DNA of 64,000 bases from Bactericera cockerelli (GCA_024516035.1 CM044958.1:44054303-44118302), one strand, 5' to 3'; shown: positions 31,085 to 42,985, counted from the stretch's first letter. Notes: generated by a model not told the origin, from the letters alone. A program made the numbers and translations.

Positions 31085-31600
31085 CCGTCAAGTCAGAGTT
31101 TCACCCAATCACAGCGCACTATAGTACGACTTGAGAGACGATCTGGTTTGTCTTTGTGGAATCTCCTCTTCCATCAGTTCTACAAACAGGATTTCTATGG
31201 GAATGGTATTTAAAATTTGGTTACAGTTGTTTGTAAGGGATACATTCCGGTTCTCTCATGATAAGTTGATGAATTGATGATCCAGCAGCTAAAAAGTATT
31301 GTGTCACTTCTCGCCCATCAAACGGGAGTTATACTACGGGATTGGCAAGCTACAACATAGACCACAAGCGTCTATAGACGCCGCAGTTTCATGTCTACAA
31401 AATTAGAATGGCTGTAAAATACTCCTCTTTTTTTAAGAAGACAATTATTGTTCTCATGACAAGAAATGCATCCTCTGAGGAATTTCCTAAGTGGACTAAA
31501 AATTCTGTCAAGGTCACAATAAATCTAGTAGAGGTTGTTCTGGTAATTGGGGCTTCTCTTGTAGGACTCCAACCAGTTTAAAACCTGACACCTCAAAAAC
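31085..31600. repeat. Fragments of old repeats
   Basis: 31108-31140 carries the CCAATCACAGCGCACTATAG repeat phrase seen near 8115 and 27975. 31290-31435 (+) is a headless SINE-C: TTGTGTCACTTCTCGCCCATC, ACTACGGGATTGGCAAG, CCACAAGCGTCTATAG. Confidence 0.6.
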
Positions 31601-31619
31601 GTCAATATACTTACCAAGG

Positions 31620-31685
31620 GCTCCTGTAGATGCTGTTCCATGGTTACGAAATAAAAAAGGGCTGTGAAACACTTATCCTTCTTCT
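31620..31685 (+). repeat. SINE-C 3' end fragment
   Basis: CCATGGTTACGAAATAAAAAAG followed by GGCTGTGAAACACTTATC matches the tail of the copy at 33928-34200. Confidence 0.6.
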
Positions 31686-31794
31686 CTTCATATCATCATC
31701 TACATCACTTTCCTCTTCTTCCACCTTAAATACATACATTTGTGTCCCTGCCCGCGGCTGCAGGATACTCGTGAAGATTTCCTGCGCTTGCAAT

Positions 31795-32290
31795 GGATCG
31801 GATAGAAGGGAGAGAGACCAGCTGGCAGGCTCTCCAGAGAGAGACAAGCTGGAGGGAGAGGCAGAGAGAGAGAGAGACTAGCTAGAACGGAAAGAGACTA
31901 AATGGAAGGGAGAAGAACCAACTTGAGAAGAGAGAAACCTGCCGGAGGGAAGAGAGACAAGCTTTGGGGCTAGGCAGAAAGAGAAACCAGCTAAAAGGGA
32001 GAGAGACCAGCTCGCACGTCGGAAGGAGAAATAAACTAGCTGGAGGGGAGAGAGACCAGCTGAAGGGAGAGATCAGCTAGAGGGGAGTGAGACCAGCTGG
32101 AAGGGACAGACCATTAGGTTAGGAGAGAGACTAGCTGGTGGGGCAGGAGGAGAGAGAATCTAGGTGCAGGGAGAGACACCAGCTGGAGGTGAGAGTTACC
32201 AGCTAAAGGGGAGAGACCAGCTGGAATGCAGAGAGACCAACTGGCTGTCAGGGAGGAGAGAGACCACTGGAAAGGTTAAGTGAATAGGGA
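31795..32290. repeat. Degenerate purine-rich minisatellite
   Basis: Variable units built on GAGAGACCAGCTGGAGGGGA, of about 20-35 bp, repeat more than a dozen times. Confidence 0.8.
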
Positions 32291-32880
32291 GAAAAGGTAA
32301 ACTTTGGGAAAGACATTTCTGGATAAAAAAAAAGGAGAGGAAAAAGTTTTATAATATGGAGGACAGTCATTCAGAAAAAAAAAGTGGAGAGGAGGAGTAG
32401 CCGGAAAAGGACGAAAAAAGTGGATGATGGAGGAGAAGGAGAAGGAGGTATTGCACAAGTGGAGGAGGAAGTTAAGGAGGAGGGAAAAGAGAAGAGGAGG
32501 TATTGGACGAGTGGAGGAGGCAGTGAAGGAGGAGGGAACGGGAGGACCTTGACAAGTGTAGGAGGAAGGGAGGGGAGTTGAAGGATCGGACGATTGTAAG
32601 AGGAATATGAAGGAGAGGGATTGGATGAGTGGAGTAGGAAGTTAAGGAGAAGGAAATGGAGGAGGGAAAGGATTGGATGAGTGGAGGAGGAATTGAAGGT
32701 AAAGGATGAGGGGAGGGATTGGAAGAGTGTAGGAGGAAGTTAAGGAGAAGATTGGACGAGAGGAGAAGGAGAAAGCAGAAGAGAAAGGATTTTGGACGAG
32801 TGGAGAAGAAAACTGACAAGAAGGTTAGAGAATGACAAGACTTGACAGGGGAGGGGTTGGGAAAGGACCTCCATAATAAA
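32291..32880. repeat. Purine-rich tract with GGAGGAAGTTAAGGAG units
   Basis: Plus strand is almost all G and A, with recurring GGATGAGTGGAGGAGGAA. Not coding. Confidence 0.8.
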
Positions 32881-33097
32881 AACACTTATTAAGGGGATGG
32901 ATGAATGATTAGATATGGCGGAACGCGAGGAAGCAGAGAGGGGTTTAAAACTCATCAATCATTTGTTAGTTATCGTCTGTTCCCTCTCCCCGCCTCATCA
33001 GGGACTTGCTTCGGAATGCCAGGCAAGACATCCAATTCCTTGAGATAAGAATCTAAGCCGAAGTGATCAATAAAATGTTCGACCATTGAAGAGAAGG

Positions 33098-33200
33098 CTT
33101 ATTCAGTAGCTTCATCGATAAGGCGGCGAACCTCCGGTTTTGAGTCATCAGAGGTCGGTGGTTCAAGTCCCAAGTTAGGAAAATATTTAGTACAGCGAAT
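33098..33200 (+). repeat. SINE-E tRNA-like head
   Basis: TCAGTAGCTTCATCGATAAGG and GAGGTCGGTGGTTCAAGTCCC match the minus-strand heads at 19556-19655 and 27175-27283. Confidence 0.7.
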
Positions 33201-33313
33201 TTAAGTTTTTTATATGTAAAAAAAGAACATGTCATTTATTTTCTAAAATATTACAGATAAAAAATCTCTTCCATTTTTAAACAGCCCGTCAAGGTCCCCA
33301 GGACGCACGCTGC

Positions 33314-33361
33314 ATTGCCTTTCTGGATAGCGGTGGATATTCTTTGATCCAGAAAGGCAAT
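33314..33361. repeat. Perfect 15 bp inverted repeat, 18-base loop
   Basis: ATTGCCTTTCTGGAT (33314-33328) pairs exactly with 33347-33361. The right arm's GATCCAGAAA is echoed directly after it (33365-33374). Confidence 0.85.
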
Positions 33362-33652
33362 TTTGATCCAGAAATCATAGAAAGTGATTAGCACAAATAT
33401 TGTATCTTTAAAACTAAATTTTCGATTGGCTGCACCCGAGGACTCCGAGGCATGGCCTTATATTTACTTTTCCTAACCCTAATCTACGGTTTTGATTTAC
33501 ATGAAAAATATGAAAGTACGATAAGGAATGGCGTTTTTTTGTGTATAAAAACAGAAAACATTATTATTATTTTTATTTTTTTTTAATTTATATGCGTATT
33601 GTATAATACAATGTACATTTAATATTTTGAATCCCCAATAGGCCCCAACTAG

Positions 33653-33901
33653 TCAATGTGGCCGAATGGTGTAGAGCACTAGGTTTGCACGCACTGTGAC
33701 CTGGGTTCGAATCCCAGCTGAGTCGGAAATTTTGACTCTGGTCTTTGGATATAACGGCCTCGACTCATACGTCGTGGGGATAGATGAGTATAAACTGAGA
33801 ACCTTCAATTTGAGCAAGAACCAGTGGCGGAATTACGGGCAAAACAAAGTATTATGATAATAAAATATACGAAAAAGTCCTTTAATTCTGCTCTGCCACT
33901 A
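33653..33901 (+). repeat. SINE-B, intact head
   Basis: Head TGTGGCCGAATGGTGTAGAGCACTAGG with B box GGGTTCGAATCCC near 33705. Body includes CTCGACTCATACGTCGTGGGG and CCAGTGGCGGAATTACGGGC. Confidence 0.82.
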
Positions 33902-33927
33902 ATATATCGTGATAAGATGCTACAAGA

Positions 33928-34200
33928 GTGAGCGATTAGCTCAGTGGTTATGCATTGGCTTGCCATCCGAAAGTTCCGGGGTCGATCCCCCGTGCCGACG
34001 AAATTTTTTTATTCTTACAGTTGTTTAAAAAGGTGCTCTCGTGTTAATCTAGTTCCTCAATGGGAATTATTGTGTCACTTCTCGCCCATAAGAGGGGAGG
34101 CCTATAATACGGGATGGGCAGGCTACAACACAGACCATAAGCGTCTACAGTAGCTTCTGTTTCATGGCTGCGAAATAAAAAAAGCCGTGAAACACTCATC
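33928..34200 (+). repeat. SINE-C, full-length reference copy
   Basis: Head GCGATTAGCTCAGTGGTTATG (A box 33937-33947) and GGGGTCGATCCCC (B box, about 33978-33990). Body: GTGTCACTTCTCGCCCATAAG, ATACGGGATGGGCAGGCTAC, ACCATAAGCGTCTACAGTAG. Tail: GGCTGCGAAATAAAAAAAG, GTGAAACACTCATC. Six further copies or fragments lie in the window. Confidence 0.85.
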
Positions 34201-34252
34201 TTTAAAAACATATATTTATTATAAGTCTTGGTCTGAATCCTATTTCTTATTT

Positions 34253-34436
34253 CCCGGTAGCTCAGTCAAGGCGTCTCTCTGGTAATCCAGAGGTCGCGGG
34301 TTCGAAAACAAGCGGGGTCATGATAAGTTATCGGTTATCCTCCCATTTGTGATTTTAACCACATACTCCTGTAATAATGGGACTCATTAGTCCTAATCGG
34401 GGACTTTGGAGAGTATAAATAAGTCGAATTATTATC
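34253..34436 (+). repeat. SINE-A copy
   Basis: CCCGGTAGCTCAG, GCGGGTTCGAAA, CCTCCCATTTGTGAT, TAATGGGACT, GAGTATAAATAAGTCGAATT. Confidence 0.85.
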
Positions 34437-34480
34437 TAACGCCTTATGTATTCGCTTCCATTTAATAGTGAAAGCTCAAT

Positions 34481-34518
34481 TTTCCTAATCATGCAGTATA
34501 AATATGGCGATATTGTTC
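34481..34518 (+). repeat. SINE-A 3' tail fragment
   Basis: CCTAATCATGCAGTATAAAT and ATGGCGATATT match the last 35 bases of SINE-A. Confidence 0.6.
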
Positions 34519-34988
34519 TTAATCCCTCAAGACCAGCCCTGGGGAAATATTACATTAACTCTTTGGTGCATACAAAATAGTCCCTTACTCAGAAACCCTG
34601 CACGCAACCTGCTTTGTATTTTTTGTGTCTTGTTCACTTTTGTTTATCGCGCTGTTTATTGATTAAAAAATGGTGCACACTTCTTTGTTTTAGGCCACCT
34701 TCACGTTGGTGTTTGTGTTAGAGGACTTGAGATCATTTTTAGAACTTTATTAATGAGTTTTATTCTTATAGTTTGTCCTTTATTAGACATAGTTTGTTTG
34801 TCCTTTATATGTATAATGGCCTAACATCATACACCTGTTTTACGTGTATACAATACAATACTCTGTTTATCCTGTAAGAATGAGACTAAAGAGTCCCTTT
34901 ACTCTCAGAGTGTATGTGTGCATTACCTGCATGTCTTCCATCTTCCATGTGTTTTGTGAGAATTTGTGACCCTCCTTGCTAGATTGTT
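34519..34988. other. No gene recognised
   Basis: Ordinary AT-rich DNA. Confidence 0.45.
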
Positions 34989-35018
34989 ACTTCCGAGAAA
35001 TTTCTAATATTAGAAATC

Positions 35019-35679
35019 GGAAGTATTGTGTTCGTTTTTGTAAAAAAAAAAAATTTTTTTGCTCCGATTTTTTTCATATTTCTGGACGTTTCATAACCTC
35101 CTGAGCAAATTTGGTTTTGTGTCCGTCTGTCGGTCTGTCGTCTGTCTGTCTGTCTGTTAAAACGATTCCTTGTAACGCGCAAATCTCGGAAACTACTCGA
35201 CCGATTTTGATGAAATTTTGCACACATCTAGGAGACATTCTGTAGATGGTCCCATTTTAAATTTATCGAATTCGTACTAGCGGCTCTGGGTGAAAGAGAC
35301 CATGCGCCTGACCACTAACTTTTTACTTAAATGCTTATATCTCGTGAACGGTACACCCGATTCTGATTAAATTTTGTATGTATATGCATATTATTGTTTT
35401 ACACAGGCTTTTTATATTTTCTTTTTAATTAATTTTAATTTGACTCTGATATTTAAGAAAATCCAAAATTTTGGACAAAAAAGTAAAAAAATAAGGACCA
35501 CGACTTGCTGTTACAGAATTTTTTGTGGATTCTAGAATATAGAAAAAACGGTTTTCTACCATAGAAAACAAACTTGAAGAAAATCGGTTCAGTTGTTTTG
35601 GAGATACAAGTAATTTAGTATAAAAACTCAATATTCGCACGTGTACACAATGTGAAACAATCACGAGGAAGTATTGTGT
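35019..35679. repeat. Interspersed repeat between 13 bp direct repeats
   Basis: GGAAGTATTGTGT occurs at 35019-35031 and 35667-35679. Between them are a GTCTGTCTGTCTGT run and phrases such as CGGAAACTACTCGACCGATTTTGATG, a style of non-coding sequence common in invertebrate transposons. The direct repeats may be a target duplication or part of the repeat, since GGAAGTATTGT also occurs at 30547-30557. A near-perfect palindrome, ACTTCCGA...TCGGAAGT with centre TTTCTAATATTAGAAA, lies at 34989-35024. Confidence 0.55.
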
Positions 35680-35757
35680 CCATAATTGGCAGTGTTTTTT
35701 TTTGTTTGTTTGTTTTTTTTTATTATTATTATTTTTTTTTTAAATATGAGTGTTACA

Positions 35758-36004
35758 CAGCCGTTTTTATTTCGTAGCCATGAAACAGGAGCTACTGTAG
35801 ACACTTGTGGTCTGTGTTGTAGCCTGCCCACCCCTAGTTTGCCTCCCAATTAGGTGCTGGGTCAACAAGAGCGCACCGGAAGGTATCGATTACAATCAAC
35901 TGTAACCAAATTTTGAATACAAATTTCCTGTCGGCTCAAAAGATTGAACCCGGGACTTTCCGCATGGCAAGAAGCGAGTGCTTAACCACAGCAATAATGC
36001 CCCC
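35758..36004 (-). repeat. SINE-C copy
   Basis: On the minus strand: a tRNA-like head with CGGGTTCAATC, TTTGGTTACAGTTG, GGGTGGGCAGGCTACAACAC, CACAAGTGTCTACAGTAGC, then CATGGCTACGAAATAAAAA. Confidence 0.8.
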
Positions 36005-36234
36005 CTCAACTTACCAACAAGACCTGAATAGGTACCCGGACTCACAATTATAATTGCTTCTTCTCCGCCGGAGAAATCCACATCTTCAACGAAAAACCAC
36101 AGAAATGTTGCCATGATAAAGCTTCTTCAGGATACATGTCTTGCAGATTTATACAACCTGGCTAAGTACCTACTTACAAGCAGACACTTCCTTTTTCTTC
36201 CAGACTTTCGCAGTTTCCCCTTGTTTATTGCTGC

Positions 36235-37350
36235 GATGTTGCATTTATAAATCCCGCCCTAGCGTTTCCTAACCCATTACCCACCCTAATGTTTCCTAAC
36301 CCATTACCCGCCCTAATGTTTCCTAACCCCATACCCGACCTAACGTTTCCTAACCCCTTACCCTCCTTAGAGTTTCCTAACCCAATACCGAAACCTAACG
36401 TTTCCTAGCCCCCTACCCGCCCTAGCGTTTCTAACCTCTTACCCGCCTAATTTTCCTAATCCCATACCCGCCCTAATGTTTCTACCCTTATCCACCATTT
36501 CCACCATACCACCGTTTCTAACTACGTGATTTCTATTACCCGCCCTAAGTTTCCTAACCCATACCCCCTAGTTTCCTAACCCTTCCCCCTATTTTCCTAA
36601 CCCATACCCCTAAGTTTCTAACCCCTACCCCCTATTTCTAACATGACTAATTTCCTAACCCCATACCCACCTAGGTTTCCTAACCCCATACCCGCTTCCT
36701 AATCATACCGCCTAGTTTTCCTAACCCCATACCCAGCCCTAGAACTGTTTCCTAACCCCGATTTCTACCCTTACCCTATCTAGGTTTCCAACCCTAACCG
36801 CCCTAGATTTCTAACCCATACCCTATTTACCTCCCTATAGTTCCTAACCCGTATATACTACCCTATCATTTCCTAACCCGATACCTACCTTATCATTTCT
36901 AACCCATACCCGACCTATTTTTTCCTAACACCATTGACCTAACTTTTCCTAACCCCATACCCAACATAACTTTTCCTAACCCCATACCCCATTGAACGTT
37001 TCCTAACTCCATATCCGCCCTAGTGTTTCCTATCCCCATAGCAGTAATATCTGTTCTACCGTTTCCTAGCCACATTTCAGTTATACTTGCCTTAGCGTTT
37101 CCCAACCCCTTAACATTAATACTTGCCTTAGTATTTCTTAACCCCATAACAGTCATACTTGACCTAGCGTTTCCCAACTCCATAACATTAATAATCGCCG
37201 TAGAGTTTCCTAACCCACAACCTCCCCGTTTCCTAACCTAAAACAGTTATAACTACCCTAGCGTTTTCTAACTCAAAACAATTATAACTTCCCTAGCATT
37301 TCCTAACAATCCTAACCAAATAGCAGTCATACCTGCCCTAAAGTTTCCAT
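36235..37350. repeat. 27 bp CCTAAC-rich minisatellite, about 40 copies
   Basis: The unit is close to GTTTCCTAACCCCATACCCG plus CCCTAAC. Units at both ends are regular, but 36480-36900 has many units shortened at homopolymers. The CCTAA motif recalls the insect telomere repeat (TTAGG)n, but the unit is 27 bp, not 5. Frames on both strands are artefacts of a unit divisible by three. Confidence 0.92.
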
Positions 37351-37444
37351 AATTTTTCAGCAGAAATAAAAAAATATTTCACCAAAAGACTTCTCTGGAC
37401 TACTGTCCAAGATCGAAGAGACGTGCGATGAGACAATGTCTGTA

Positions 37445-37570
37445 TAGTAATAATAATATCACCTTATTTATGAACCGATTGCATTGCTGCATTTATCGCT
37501 GTTCGATTAGAACCATAAAAGTTCCATTATTCCAGCAGTAAGCTCAAAACATATTATTATGTGTTAAAAA
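37445..37570 (-). repeat. SINE-A 3' half, inverted
   Basis: On the minus strand: ATTTTTAACACATAATAATATG, CTTACTGCTGGAATAATGG, then ATAAATAAGGTGATATTATT. The head is missing. Confidence 0.7.
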
Positions 37571-37579
37571 TCTCAATAT

Positions 37580-37680
37580 ACCTTGATTTTTACCACAAAT
37601 AATAGGTGTTATGCTTACTGCTGGAACACTGGTACTTAAAAGTTTAAATCGGGAAGTATAAATAAGGCGATTTTACTAGC
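37580..37680 (+). repeat. SINE-A 3' half
   Basis: GATTTTTACCACAAATAATAGG, TTACTGCTGGAACACTGG, AAGTATAAATAAGGCGATTT. It faces the minus copy at 37445-37570 about 10 bp away, making a divergent pair of 3' halves. Confidence 0.7.
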
Positions 37681-40600
37681 ATTCACAAATTCCAACATAT
37701 ATTTTGCAAATCAAACAAAACTCGGATTGGAACTGGTCGATTTTCAGGTACAAGATTTTCCTCACGAGTTTAAGCGTGGGTACAACAATTTCCTGTTGAG
37801 AACCAAAAATATCTCTTCGACTCCTGTCTGTTCGTGACATCATTTTCAGTGAAGCTCGATAAAGAAATTTAATAAACTTTTGTGAAGAAGAAAAATGAAT
37901 CGCGATTCAAGATTTTCAAAGAAACTCAAGCACAGGATGAAATACGAAGTCGGGACAAAGAAAAGTCAAAACAGAGATTAAAAAATATTCGAGAGTTTTT
38001 TTGAAACTCTCAGCGAGTACTGCGTCAGATAAGTGTAAGACTGGAAACTAATGGAAAGGTAATGGAATGCTGGGGGTTTCTCTAAAATATTTTACTTTGG
38101 CCATTCAAGTTCTATTTAAATGTTTTTTAACTGATTGTTATGCTGTGATTTTTAGCAACTTGCCATATGGTGGGCAGCAGGAATATTATTTTGTATAAAA
38201 AGATATATTATTCTTCTTCTTCATTACTACATATTTAAATCGATTGCTCGGTAGCTTATTCCGTATATATTTTCTCAAAAATCTGAACACCAAAAATATG
38301 AAATCTGTCTATAATTAAGCAATAAATAATCTTTTTCTGTAACGTATTTCCGGCCTTTCTCGATCAAAACACATATCAGATATATCATATATCCTCCTAA
38401 TAGATGTCGATATCACAGATAATCTCATTGATAGCAAAATTCAAGTTCTTTGGTAGCAAAATTGGTAGCAAATTCAAGAAGTATTTGCTTTCGGAATGTA
38501 AGAAAATACCGTCGAAAAATATTTCAAACGATTCAGGATGTTTTTTCCACAATACTCGTTCAAAGCTATATGCCTCTGAGTTCCCCTGTAAAAAGAGCGT
38601 TACTTCATTGTAAAGTTTACTTCCTTTCAGTATTTATTGAACTGATTAAAAAATAAAATAACGAAAGACTTCAGGGGCTGTAAAGATTGAAGAGACAGCA
38701 AGACGTGGAGGGCGAGAGAAATAAGGCTACGGGCGAAATGAGAGAAGGAGAAACGACAGGAAGAAAGAAAGAAGATAATAGTAACATTTTTGTAGCTTTT
38801 ATCCATTTTTAAAAGTCTGCGTGTTAACTTTTTTTCACATTAATTTATTTCTCTTTTAAAAGCTCACTTTTAAAGATTGGAAGGAAAGCGAAGTAGTTGA
38901 ATTTCAGAGTGGAGTGAGGAGTGGATTCCTTTCCTTTGAAACTATCAATTTCTTTTGTTCTTTGATGTGTTTCCATTTTCTACTCGTGATGGATTTCTAG
39001 AAAGCATTTAATTCCTTTGTGTTTTTTACTTGACCATTTACAGTGGTCCGTGGAAATCTTTTATTTATTGAGATCTTTTAATATTTATTGCTTATTTATT
39101 TTCCTGTGCACCTTCACCCGGCCGGCTGGCGCGTCTTTGTTGAAACAGAGCTTCCGATGATGCTACCCCTTCTGAACCTTTCAAGATTTCCCCGGAGGGA
39201 TGTTAAATAAAACTGTTTCTTCTTGTTGGTGCGTTCTGAAACCAATTCAATATTAAAACCAGAACTGCATAATGGATAAAGTTTCCTTTCTTCTGGAAAC
39301 TTGGGAACAAAACACCGTTCAAGTACTTGTGTAAGTACCTATTTACTAGTGAAGACAAAATTAGAGAACGCTGTCTTCTGTGTCAACTTTTTTAGATCGT
39401 ATTCTCCAGAATACCGCCAAGCTGGCTATAATGTATGTTATGGACGGAAGAAGTTTGACCAAACTTACTGAGCGAGTTTGTATTTTTTCGGTTGGTTTAT
39501 AAATGTCAGACACACAAACAAAGATGTATGGCTCTAATTGATTTCAACTTTCAATACCAACAAATTACTTGCTCCACAGCATATCTGAACACGCTCGCCT
39601 CAAAGTTTTGAGTTATGCTAAGAGAACTTCCTCCATATACACAACACACTAATCAACTTTCCAAATTTGTTTTACGGTTTCAAAGTTCCATACTAGTTTA
39701 TCTCCCTTTTAGTAGAACGTCGGAAGAAAGGGAAGTTTTAACAGGAAAGCATTTTCCAAGCGATGTATAGCGATGTAATTGTATTAAAATTCAATCAAAT
39801 TTGTGTCAATCAATTTGTTTGTGAAAAGAAATGAGAGGAGGGGTTGGTTTTGAAAGGTTTGTTAGTGATGGTGGGGGCGACAGAGACATTAAAAACAAGA
39901 AGGGTTGAGGAGGTTTGGGGTTTGGGCAAATACAATTATTGTAAAACAAAACTATAAAGCCGAATTTAATTTTCCACTCCCGCATAGCTTCATTGTTTGT
40001 GGATTTAATGGTGTTATAGCTGACGGCATAATCCCAGACAAGGGACCTGACCGTATGCCCAGGCTGTCAGGGACGTTACCTCTAGCGGAAAGCTGTTCAA
40101 GTCACGGAACAATTTATCAGTTCTACCGGCAATAAATTAATAAAGACCTATATTTTGTCACGATAGCATCACTTCAGGAGCCAATGGTTGTGTACCGTTT
40201 TGACTCCTAATCTTCTACGGACTTCAGTTATGTATTATGACGGTTCTTTGATATATTTACAGATGTCCTAATTGAAAATCTAACTAATTAGAAGTATTCT
40301 TCTTTAGGATTTATTCTAAGTATTTTTACATGGATCTCCAAATTAATTTTTATTCTGAAAAACGAAAAACTGCTTTCTTATTTCTCCCTTTAGTTTATGA
40401 ACAAATAATTGAAATAGTTACCATCATAGAAACAGTGATCCACCTAAATCCCAAACGGCGTCCTGAGGAAGTAAATCAACTTGAAGCTTTTCACTTCGTT
40501 TCGTCTTCACACTAAATTTTCACTACATGAAATGGAGGTTGGAGGTGCACATTACAAGCTTCAGAAAAAGTTTGAAACAACATTATACCTTGCTATTATG

Positions 40601-40880
40601 TTTAAAATTAATATACAGGGTGTGGCCTGCTGTCAGAAGTTGCTGTACATTCAATTTCCTCTATTCCGAACAGTTGGAGTGAAACAGATTTCATTTTCTC
40701 TCACATTAGATGTCGACGGCAATGATAATGACAAACAAATTGACAAACTTCCAAGAAGTAAATTCGTTAGGTCAATTAAAAGAACCGTCATGTGCTATAC
40801 AACCTAACAAGAGGTACCGAATTTTTTTTTTTTTACAGGATCCTGTTGGGAACATGATTTTGTAAAATTTCGGAACTTTT
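37681..40880. other. 3.2 kb without a recognised gene or repeat
   Basis: Mostly AT-rich. 39960-40130 has more balanced composition and reads like possible conserved non-coding sequence. Frames at 38404-38656, 39905-40135 and 40330-40807 have no recognisable domain. Confidence 0.5.
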
Positions 40881-41320
40881 TCCATCGTCTTTCTCCTCCC
40901 TCCCCCTCTTTCTCTCTCTCCCTCTCTCTACCTATCTCTCCCTCTCTCTCTCCCTCTCTCTCTCCCTCATCTCTCTCCTCTCTCTCCCTCTCTCTACCTA
41001 TCTCTCCCTCTCTCTACCTCTCTCTCTCCCTATCTCTCCTCTCTCTACCTATCTCTCCCTCTCTCTCTCCCTCTCTACCTCTCTCCCTCTCTCTCCCTCT
41101 CTCTACCTCTCTCTCTACCTCTCTCTCTCCCTCTCTCTACCCCTCTCTCTACCTCTCTCTCTCCCTCTCTCTACCCCTCTCTCTACCTCTCTCTCTCCCT
41201 CTCTCTACCCCTCTCTCTACCTCTCTCTCTCTCTACCTCTCTCTACCTCTCTCTCTCTACCTCTCTCTCTCTACCTCTCTCTCTCTCTCTCTCTCTCTCC
41301 CTCTCACCCACTCTACACCC
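40880..41320. repeat. (CT)n/(CTCTCTAC)n microsatellite
   Basis: Over 400 bp of CTCTCTCTCC, with CTACCTCTCT interruptions forming higher-order units of 20-40 bp. Confidence 0.95.
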
Positions 41321-42834
41321 TCGTGCTCACCTCCTCGAACTAAATCTCTTCTCTTTAATGGTTATCTAGATTCTAGAACATAATATATTATCAGTTATTT
41401 TTATTCTATCAGACATAGATTCTCTATCTTCTACTTTCAGTGTTGTTGTTTTTTTAGTTGTTATTGTTGTTGGTGTTCTTATTGATATTGGTGCTGTTGT
41501 TTTTGTTAATGTTTATAGCATTTCTCCTTTTCTTCATTATCTGGTCCCTCAACTTCCTAGTCTCGTCTCGTCTTTGAGTTACTTTATCTGTTTTTACATA
41601 ATTTTCTTCATTATTTCTCACTCTTCAAGTGTAACTCTTTTTCGTCTCTTTTTGGCATTTTCTTCTCTAGCTCCATTTATTTTCTTTCATATCTTATTGC
41701 GTCTCTCTAACTCTTAACTCATCTCTCTTTTGTATAACTTATGTTTTCAAGTTTCTCATCAATATTATTTTATTAAACATGAAAGTGTTATATTTGTTAG
41801 TAATATGTCCTTTGAATATTTCCATGATCTCTTACTCTTTACTTTATCTTTCTTCTTTCACCTTATTAATTTTACAATCATCTACTTGCTTTTCTTTTTT
41901 CAATTTATCTCCATTCCCCTATCTTCTCGTCTCTCCTCCATGTTTTCTCTTCTTTCTCCCTCATAGTTTGTCGCATTATTCTTTCACCAACTCCTTTCAG
42001 TACTTTTTTTTCCGTTTGACTAATAATTATTATTCTATTATTGAATTCTTCAATTTTGGAGGACCATGTAGTAGCTGTAGATGTTGAATTTCGCATATAT
42101 TATATAAATTGTAGTGATGAAAATTGGGCTAAATGTAAACATAAAATAGATTTAATAATTTTTATTTATTATATATTAATGCCCCTCTTTATGTTATAAG
42201 CCTTGTAGTAAAATACATTTATAAAATATTGCTTAAAAAAAAAATGCCCCTCTTTGTACTTCCTACGTTTCGATGTTATCCTCTCCTCCCACCCTCTTTC
42301 TCTTTTCCTCTCTCTTCCTTCCTCTTCTCTCCCTCCTTCAACTCCTCCTTCTATTTCCGTCATTTCTCCTTCTCTTTTCTGTCCCATCTTTTTTTATATC
42401 ATTCTCTTTTTATTTTATTTTTTGGTTTCTTATATCGATGTCGCTCAGCCTTCTTAATTAATTTTCCTCCTGCCTCTCATCTTCTGATGCTTTGAATAAA
42501 AATGTAATTTAATATCAAAAACTTGTTATACATTTTCAAAGAAACGGAGAGGAAAATAAAAAGTTTGCCGTCAGTGGAGGCTGGACGTAGAGAGTACTTC
42601 ATTTTTTAAGAGCACGATAAGATCAGTGATCGTAAGAAATTCGCTTGTCATGTGGTTTATTTAAGCTTCAAATTTTTGAGCCAAATAAATTCTATCAAAA
42701 ATTTGGTAATATATTATTATTATAGACTGGATGGAGTTCCACAAGAGAAGCACCAATTATGACACCGACCTCTATTTAGATCTATTGTGAGCAGCAATAT
42801 ATGTTTAAAGACATTTTAAGGGATATCTTCCTGT
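41321..42834. other. T- and CT-rich DNA, no gene
   Basis: Pyrimidine-rich frames at 41730-42087 and 42229-42495 are low-complexity leucine/serine/phenylalanine strings. Confidence 0.5.
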
Positions 42835-42985
42835 AAATGGGAATTATTGTGTCATTTCTCGTCCATCAGAGGTGAGTCCATCCTACGGAATGGGCAGACT
42901 ACAATAAAGACCACACACGGCTGAAGAAGCTGCTGTTGCATGGGTACTAAATAAAAAAGGCTGAGAAGCACTCATTTACAAAAAA
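42835..42985 (+). repeat. SINE-C 3' part
   Basis: GGGAATTATTGTGTCATTTC, CGTCCATCAGAGG, TACGGAATGGGCAGACTACA and a tail with ACTAAATAAAAAAGGCTGAG. The head is missing. Confidence 0.75.

Noticed and set aside
36899..37183. 94-codon minus-strand frame with a 9-residue repeat
   Set aside because: It is produced by a 27 bp minisatellite whose unit is divisible by three.
36235..37350. Telomeric or interstitial telomere repeat
   Set aside because: The CCTAA motif is present but the period is 27 bp, not the 5 bp of insect (TTAGG)n.
41730..42087. Overlapping hydrophobic frames as membrane proteins
   Set aside because: The hydrophobicity comes from T- and CT-rich simple sequence; the frames overlap in two phases.
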